64,000 nucleotides of DNA. Source: Syntrophomonas sp. Its GTDB lineage: Bacteria > Bacillota > Syntrophomonadia > Syntrophomonadales > Syntrophomonadaceae. Shown in pieces: positions 61,124 through 64,000 of the stretch. The notes under the pieces were generated by a model, which saw nothing but the letters and a program-made list of their open reading frames with translations, had not been told where the DNA came from and did no database searches. The position numbers and the translations under genes were made by a program. Within the stretch, counting starts at the first letter, position 1; the number at the start of each line of letters is the position of its first letter. The stretch covers positions 1-64,000 of the forward strand of contig JAENZN010000004.1 of NCBI GenBank assembly GCA_016841245.1, read 5' to 3'.

Positions 61124-63703
61124 CTGGCTGCTAAATATACACCAATGATAGAACAATATCTGCAGGTAAAAGACCAGCACCAGGATTGTATACTTTTCTT
61201 TCGCCTGGGAGATTTTTATGAGATGTTTTTTGAAGATGCCAAGGTTGCTTCCAAAGAGCTTGATATAGTATTGACCGGACGAGATGGCGGACAGGAAAAC
61301 AAGATACCCATGTGCGGTATTCCTTATCATTCCGCCAATAATTACATAGCTAAATTGATTAATCGTGGGTATCGCATAGCTGTTTGCGAACAGGTGGAAG
61401 ATCCGAAATCTGCTAAAGGTATCGTAAAACGAGAGGTTATTAGAATAATAACCCCAGGAACGGTTATGGATGACAATATTTTGGATGAACACCAGAATAA
61501 CTACCTGGCTGCCATTGTTTGTGATCATAATAACAACGGTTTTGCCTATATAGATGTTTCTACTGGTGACTTTCGGGTAACCGAATTTAGCGGAGAAGAA
61601 AGAGATTTGAAGCTGCACAGTGAACTGCTTCGACTGACACCAGCAGAGATACTGATCAACATTGAATCAAGCCTGGAATTGGAATGGCAGAAGCCAGCTT
61701 TTTTATCTGATAGCATGGCAATCAGCAATATACCCGAAGATATTCTATACGATGATCGGGCTGAGGATATACTAACCCGGCATTTTGCTATTAACAGTCT
61801 GGAAAGTTTCGGGCTGAAGGAATATGGGGCGGCTGTTAAAGCTGCTGCAGCTATAATAGCATTTTTAAATAAGACCCAAAAAAGCAGTTTGAAGCAGGTT
61901 CAAAGTTTAAGGCTCTATAATACCGGATCATATTTGGAAATGGATTATTACACCCGTCGGAATCTCGAATTAACGGTTACTATGCGCGAGGGAAAAAGGG
62001 AAGGTTCCTTGCTGGCTGTGCTGGATGGATGCTGCACTTCGATGGGCAAGCGCATGCTTAAAAAATGGATAGAGCAGCCCTTGAAGAAGAAAAGGGAAAT
62101 AGATAACAGGCTAGATGGGGTTCAGGAATTAAAGGATAATCTGCTTTTGCGTGACCAGTTAAAATCCTTACTGGATAATGTTTATGACCTGGAAAGAATC
62201 GCCGGCAAAATAGGCAGCGATATTGCTAATCCTCGGGATTTGCTGGCATTAAAAAATACATTGCGGGCCTTGTATGAAATGCCGGATAGCTTTAATAATC
62301 TCAACAGTGACATACTGCGCAAAATAGCGGCTATGGATAAAATGCAGGATCTGTTTGATATGATAGATAACAGTATTGATGACGAGGCTCCATTGACCTT
62401 AAAAGAGGGAAATATTATCAAGACCGGTTATAATAGAGAAATTGATGAATTAAAACTTCTTTCTAAAGAAGGTACCGCCTGGTTAATGGATTATGAGGCT
62501 CGAGAAAAAGAACGGACCGGAATTAAATTCCTTAAAGTAGGTTTTAATAAAGTTTTTGGTTATTATATAGAGGTAAGTAAGTCCAATTTAAACCGGGTAC
62601 CGGCTGACTATGTTCGCAAACAGACTCTGGTAAATACAGAAAGATATATTAGCGAAGAACTTAAGAATTATGAAGATAAAATATTGGGTTCCAGAGAAAG
62701 ATTGTATGCAGTAGAATATGAGGCATTTATACAGATAAGAACTCAATTAGCTGATCATATACCCAGGATGCTGGGAACAGCACGAAAAGTGGCAGTCTTG
62801 GATGTTTTATTCAGCCTGGCAGAAACAGCTTATAAGAATGATTATGTTAGACCTGTTATCAGCAGCAGTGAAGCAATCGAAATAAAATCCGGACGCCACC
62901 CGGTGGTGGAAAAAAATTTAAGCGAGTCCAGGTTTGTCCCCAATGATACACGAATAGGAATTGATGATACTGCGTTTGCAATCATAACTGGACCTAATAT
63001 GGGGGGCAAGAGTACTTATATGAGACAAATTGCTCTCCTGGTTTTAATGGCCCAGATGGGCAGCTTTATACCCGCAGCATCGGCTAACATAGGGATAGTA
63101 GATAAGATTTTCACCCGGGTAGGAGCCTCAGATGATCTGGCCGCCGGATATAGCACTTTCATGGTGGAAATGGTTGAAGTCTCTAACATCCTGCACAATG
63201 CTACCCGGAAGAGTCTGATCATATTAGACGAAATCGGGCGAGGCACCAGCACTTATGACGGTATGAGTATCGCCCGGGCAGTCAGTGAATATATTCTGGA
63301 AAAGATTAAAGCTCGAACCTTGTTTGCTACTCATTATCACGAGATAACTGATCTGGCAGATAAATACTCCCAGGTAGTAAATTTATCTGTTTCTGTTCAT
63401 GAAACTGAAGATACGGTTGTTTTTCTTAAAAAAGTACTGCCTGGCAAAGCCGATAAAAGTTATGGCATTCAGGTGGCCAGGCTGGCAGGGCTGCCTCTTC
63501 CGGTTATTGAAAGAGCCCAGGCGGTGCTGCTGGGTTTAGAGGAGGGGCAAGTCCTGACTGGCGGTACAGATGTGGTTTCCCAACCATCATTGTTTGCACC
63601 CCAGAATCCGATCTTGAGTGAACTGGAAGAAATCAATGTAAACGAATTAACGCCCATGGATGCTATTAATATATTGTTCAAATGGAAACAGCTGTTAAGT
63701 TAA
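61124..63703 (+). CDS. mutS: DNA mismatch repair ATPase MutS
   Basis: Recognises mismatches and small loops. The protein has the mismatch-binding motif FFRLGDFYEMFFEDA (Phe-x-Glu is FYEM), connector, lever and clamp domains, then the ATPase with Walker A TGPNMGGKSTYMRQ, LDEIGRGTSTYDG (Walker B and signature) and TLFATHYHEITDL. Length about 859 residues is normal. The best N terminus is AAKYTPMIEQYL, which needs the CTG at 61124; AGGGGG lies 8 bases before it. ATG 61145 is the only in-frame ATG nearby and would remove 7 residues kept in the family. A hydantoinase gene follows 73 bp later. Confidence 0.93.
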   Translation: MAAKYTPMIEQYLQVKDQHQDCILFFRLGDFYEMFFEDAKVASKELDIVLTGRDGGQENKIPMCGIPYHSANNYIAKLINRGYRIAVCEQVEDPKSAKGIVKREVIRIITPGTVMDDNILDEHQNNYLAAIVCDHNNNGFAYIDVSTGDFRVTEFSGEERDLKLHSELLRLTPAEILINIESSLELEWQKPAFLSDSMAISNIPEDILYDDRAEDILTRHFAINSLESFGLKEYGAAVKAAAAIIAFLNKTQKSSLKQVQSLRLYNTGSYLEMDYYTRRNLELTVTMREGKREGSLLAVLDGCCTSMGKRMLKKWIEQPLKKKREIDNRLDGVQELKDNLLLRDQLKSLLDNVYDLERIAGKIGSDIANPRDLLALKNTLRALYEMPDSFNNLNSDILRKIAAMDKMQDLFDMIDNSIDDEAPLTLKEGNIIKTGYNREIDELKLLSKEGTAWLMDYEAREKERTGIKFLKVGFNKVFGYYIEVSKSNLNRVPADYVRKQTLVNTERYISEELKNYEDKILGSRERLYAVEYEAFIQIRTQLADHIPRMLGTARKVAVLDVLFSLAETAYKNDYVRPVISSSEAIEIKSGRHPVVEKNLSESRFVPNDTRIGIDDTAFAIITGPNMGGKSTYMRQIALLVLMAQMGSFIPAASANIGIVDKIFTRVGASDDLAAGYSTFMVEMVEVSNILHNATRKSLIILDEIGRGTSTYDGMSIARAVSEYILEKIKARTLFATHYHEITDLADKYSQVVNLSVSVHETEDTVVFLKKVLPGKADKSYGIQVARLAGLPLPVIERAQAVLLGLEEGQVLTGGTDVVSQPSLFAPQNPILSELEEINVNELTPMDAINILFKWKQLLS

Positions 63704-63776
63704 TAAAGGAATACAAGAAAAATGAAATTGTCTGGTAGTTATAGGCTAAAATGATATCAACAGGAGGTGACAATCA

Positions 63777-64000
63777 TTGTTAATTGGCATTGATGTCGGA
63801 GGCACCTTTACTGACGGGGTACTATTCAATCGGGGAGAGATAGTAAGCTCAGTAAAAAAGCCCACTGACGAGGAAAACTTAAAAAACAGCCTGTTGCAGG
63901 TATTGGATGAACTGCTGGATTACGGTGACCCAGCAGAAATCAATCGGATTGTTCTGAGCACTACTCTGGTTACCAACCTGCTGGCCACCGGGCGAGGAGA
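63777..64000 (+). CDS. Hydantoinase/oxoprolinase family protein, 5' part only
   Basis: The TTG start follows CAACAGGAGGTGACAATCA. The first 74 residues read LLIGIDVGGTFTDGVLFNRG, EIVSSVKKPTDEENLKNSLL and NRIVLSTTLVTNLLATGRGE. The GIDVGGTFTDGV phosphate loop and the STTLVTN segment mark the hydantoinase A/5-oxoprolinase family, an ATP-dependent ring-opening group. The gene continues past the window, so the exact subfamily (N-methylhydantoinase, acetone carboxylase-like or oxoprolinase) cannot be told. Confidence 0.85.
   Translation, partial: MLIGIDVGGTFTDGVLFNRGEIVSSVKKPTDEENLKNSLLQVLDELLDYGDPAEINRIVLSTTLVTNLLATGRG

Overview
The window looks like a chromosomal segment of a low-to-mid GC anaerobic Firmicute of the Clostridia. 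A Syntrophomonas-like lineage is my best guess, but it is inferred from gene families only. Supporting signs are Shine-Dalgarno sites of GGAGG type with many TTG starts, Firmicute-type sigma/anti-sigma pairs, a YlbF-family protein, T-box and ZTP leader RNAs, and an NfnAB transhydrogenase typical of fermentative anaerobes. I saw no tRNA or rRNA gene and no CRISPR array.

Layout. 1-4.9 kb: wreckage of mobile DNA. It holds two group II intron ends back to back, integrase scraps, a frameshifted terminase, an SPP1-type portal gene with a nonsense codon, and a PolC scrap, around one intact phospholipase D-like gene. 4.9-7.2 kb: a Bcr/CflA-type exporter and a LysR regulator. 7.4-21.4 kb: the most coherent accessory region. 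It has a secreted SMP-30-like propeller, a broken chemoreceptor, three MFS transporters, two short-chain dehydrogenases with opposite predicted cofactor preference, an NmrA/QorB-like reductase, an NAD kinase and NfnAB. Four copies of a 44-bp, gap-free element stand in front of four of its transcription units, which points to a regulon dealing with import or export and NAD(P)-dependent oxidation and reduction of some small molecule. 21.4-28.2 kb: a second patch of intron, phage and conjugative-element remnants, a sigma/anti-sigma pair, two toxin-antitoxin modules and a Y1 (RAYT) transposase. 28.3-34.9 kb: an 1858-residue Ser/Thr kinase-AAA-GAF-PAS-histidine kinase between two RAYT genes with inverted REP-like ends. 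35-36.2 kb: two small exported proteins of unknown function. 36.8-41.5 kb: a truncated IS1182-type transposase, a consensus promoter, a tryptophan-specifier T-box and the trpXYZ ABC transporter.

41.6-64 kb is mostly housekeeping: a lactate/malate dehydrogenase, a second sigma/anti-sigma pair, a DEAD-box helicase, a PurF paralogue lacking the nucleophilic Cys, a KamA-family aminomutase with a regulator fragment, an IS110 remnant, a lipoprotein, a ZTP riboswitch controlling a stand-alone AICAR transformylase, a long coiled-coil protein, an ABC-2 exporter, a zinc-ribbon protein, then miaB, a ylbF-like gene, mutS (probable CTG start) and the start of a hydantoinase/oxoprolinase gene running off the end.

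How parts may work together. NAD kinase makes NADP+, NfnAB reduces it with NADH plus reduced ferredoxin, and the NADP-type dehydrogenase could spend NADPH while the NAD-type one does the reverse oxidation. The MFS proteins and the secreted propeller would handle the substrate outside the cell. This is inference from the shared element and gene content; the substrate is unknown.
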